DNA of 12,824 nt from an uncultured Oscillospiraceae bacterium. GTDB lineage: Bacteria; Bacillota; Clostridia; Oscillospirales; Acutalibacteraceae. The notes under the pieces are model-generated. The model ran no database searches, was not told the DNA's origin, and was given only the letters and a program-made list of their open reading frames with translations. The stretch spans positions 1 to 12,824 of the forward strand of contig UQDO01000047.1 of the NCBI GenBank assembly GCA_900539855.1, in the 5' to 3' direction. A program made the position numbers and the translations under genes. How positions within the stretch are numbered: the first letter of the stretch is position 1; every line of letters begins with the position of its first letter. Below, in pieces: positions 12,723-12,824 of the stretch.

Positions 12723-12824
12723 GAAAATACATACAAAACACATGAGAAAAACCTGTCGCGAAGGTGCTGTGTATGTGTTAAAATGATGTGACCCAATAAA
12801 AAGAGAAGTTAACTTCCAAATATG
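12723..12824. other. right-edge intergenic DNA, no gene recognised
   Basis: No credible coding frame or terminator is seen in these last 100 bases. A perfect 12-bp palindrome GAAGTTAACTTC lies at 12805-12816. TAAAAT at 12779-12784 could be a plus-strand -10, but no matching -35 is present 16-18 bases upstream. Confidence 0.4.

Overview
The window looks like chromosomal DNA of an anaerobic, endospore-forming Firmicute of the class Clostridia, most like the gut or rumen Ruminococcaceae/Oscillospiraceae. The reasons are a clear Spo0A, a CarD-family regulator, a one-chain (alpha2) glycyl-tRNA synthetase, membrane subunits of a sodium-pumping decarboxylase, strong AGGAGG-type ribosome binding sites and sigma-A promoters. 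No phage, CRISPR, insertion sequence with a transposase, or tRNA was recognised. The species cannot be named from the sequence alone.

Layout, left to right. Positions 1-415 hold no convincing complete gene. They carry a plus-strand hairpin terminator, a minus-strand terminator, a 40-codon open tail that may be the 3' end of a lost gene, and at the left edge a boxA-like string as seen in rRNA leaders and spacers. Next, on the minus strand, come an AraC-family regulator (1673-2461) and a membrane diguanylate cyclase (416-1573), probably one operon. Divergent from them on the plus strand is a two-gene operon: a small membrane-anchored protein that looks like a degenerate LytR-CpsA-Psr (LCP) domain (2617-3225) and a transglutaminase-like lipoprotein (3246-4484). 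The two operons appear to be driven by fully overlapping divergent promoters.

A bidirectional terminator separates this locus from spo0A (minus, 4579-5358). The roughly 550 bp upstream of spo0A contain a large palindromic repeat set among shorter inverted and direct repeats. A CarD-like regulator (minus, 5909-6415) follows; its promoter has an exact 7-bp Spo0A-box core just upstream of the -35. Next on the minus strand is a sodium-translocating decarboxylase pair: the beta subunit (6960-8057) and a 58-residue OadG-like gamma subunit (6768-6944), without the carboxyltransferase or biotin subunits.

From 8251 to 11090 the complete proline pathway from glutamate is encoded as one plus-strand operon, proB-proA-proC. 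A strong bidirectional terminator separates it from glyQS (minus, 11286-12659), which has its own near-consensus promoter. The last 100 bases hold no recognised gene.

The best candidate for something undescribed is the 416-4484 locus: an AraC regulator and a c-di-GMP synthase transcribed away from an apparent LCP pseudo-enzyme plus a transglutaminase lipoprotein, with a shared symmetric promoter region that would let only one side be transcribed at a time.
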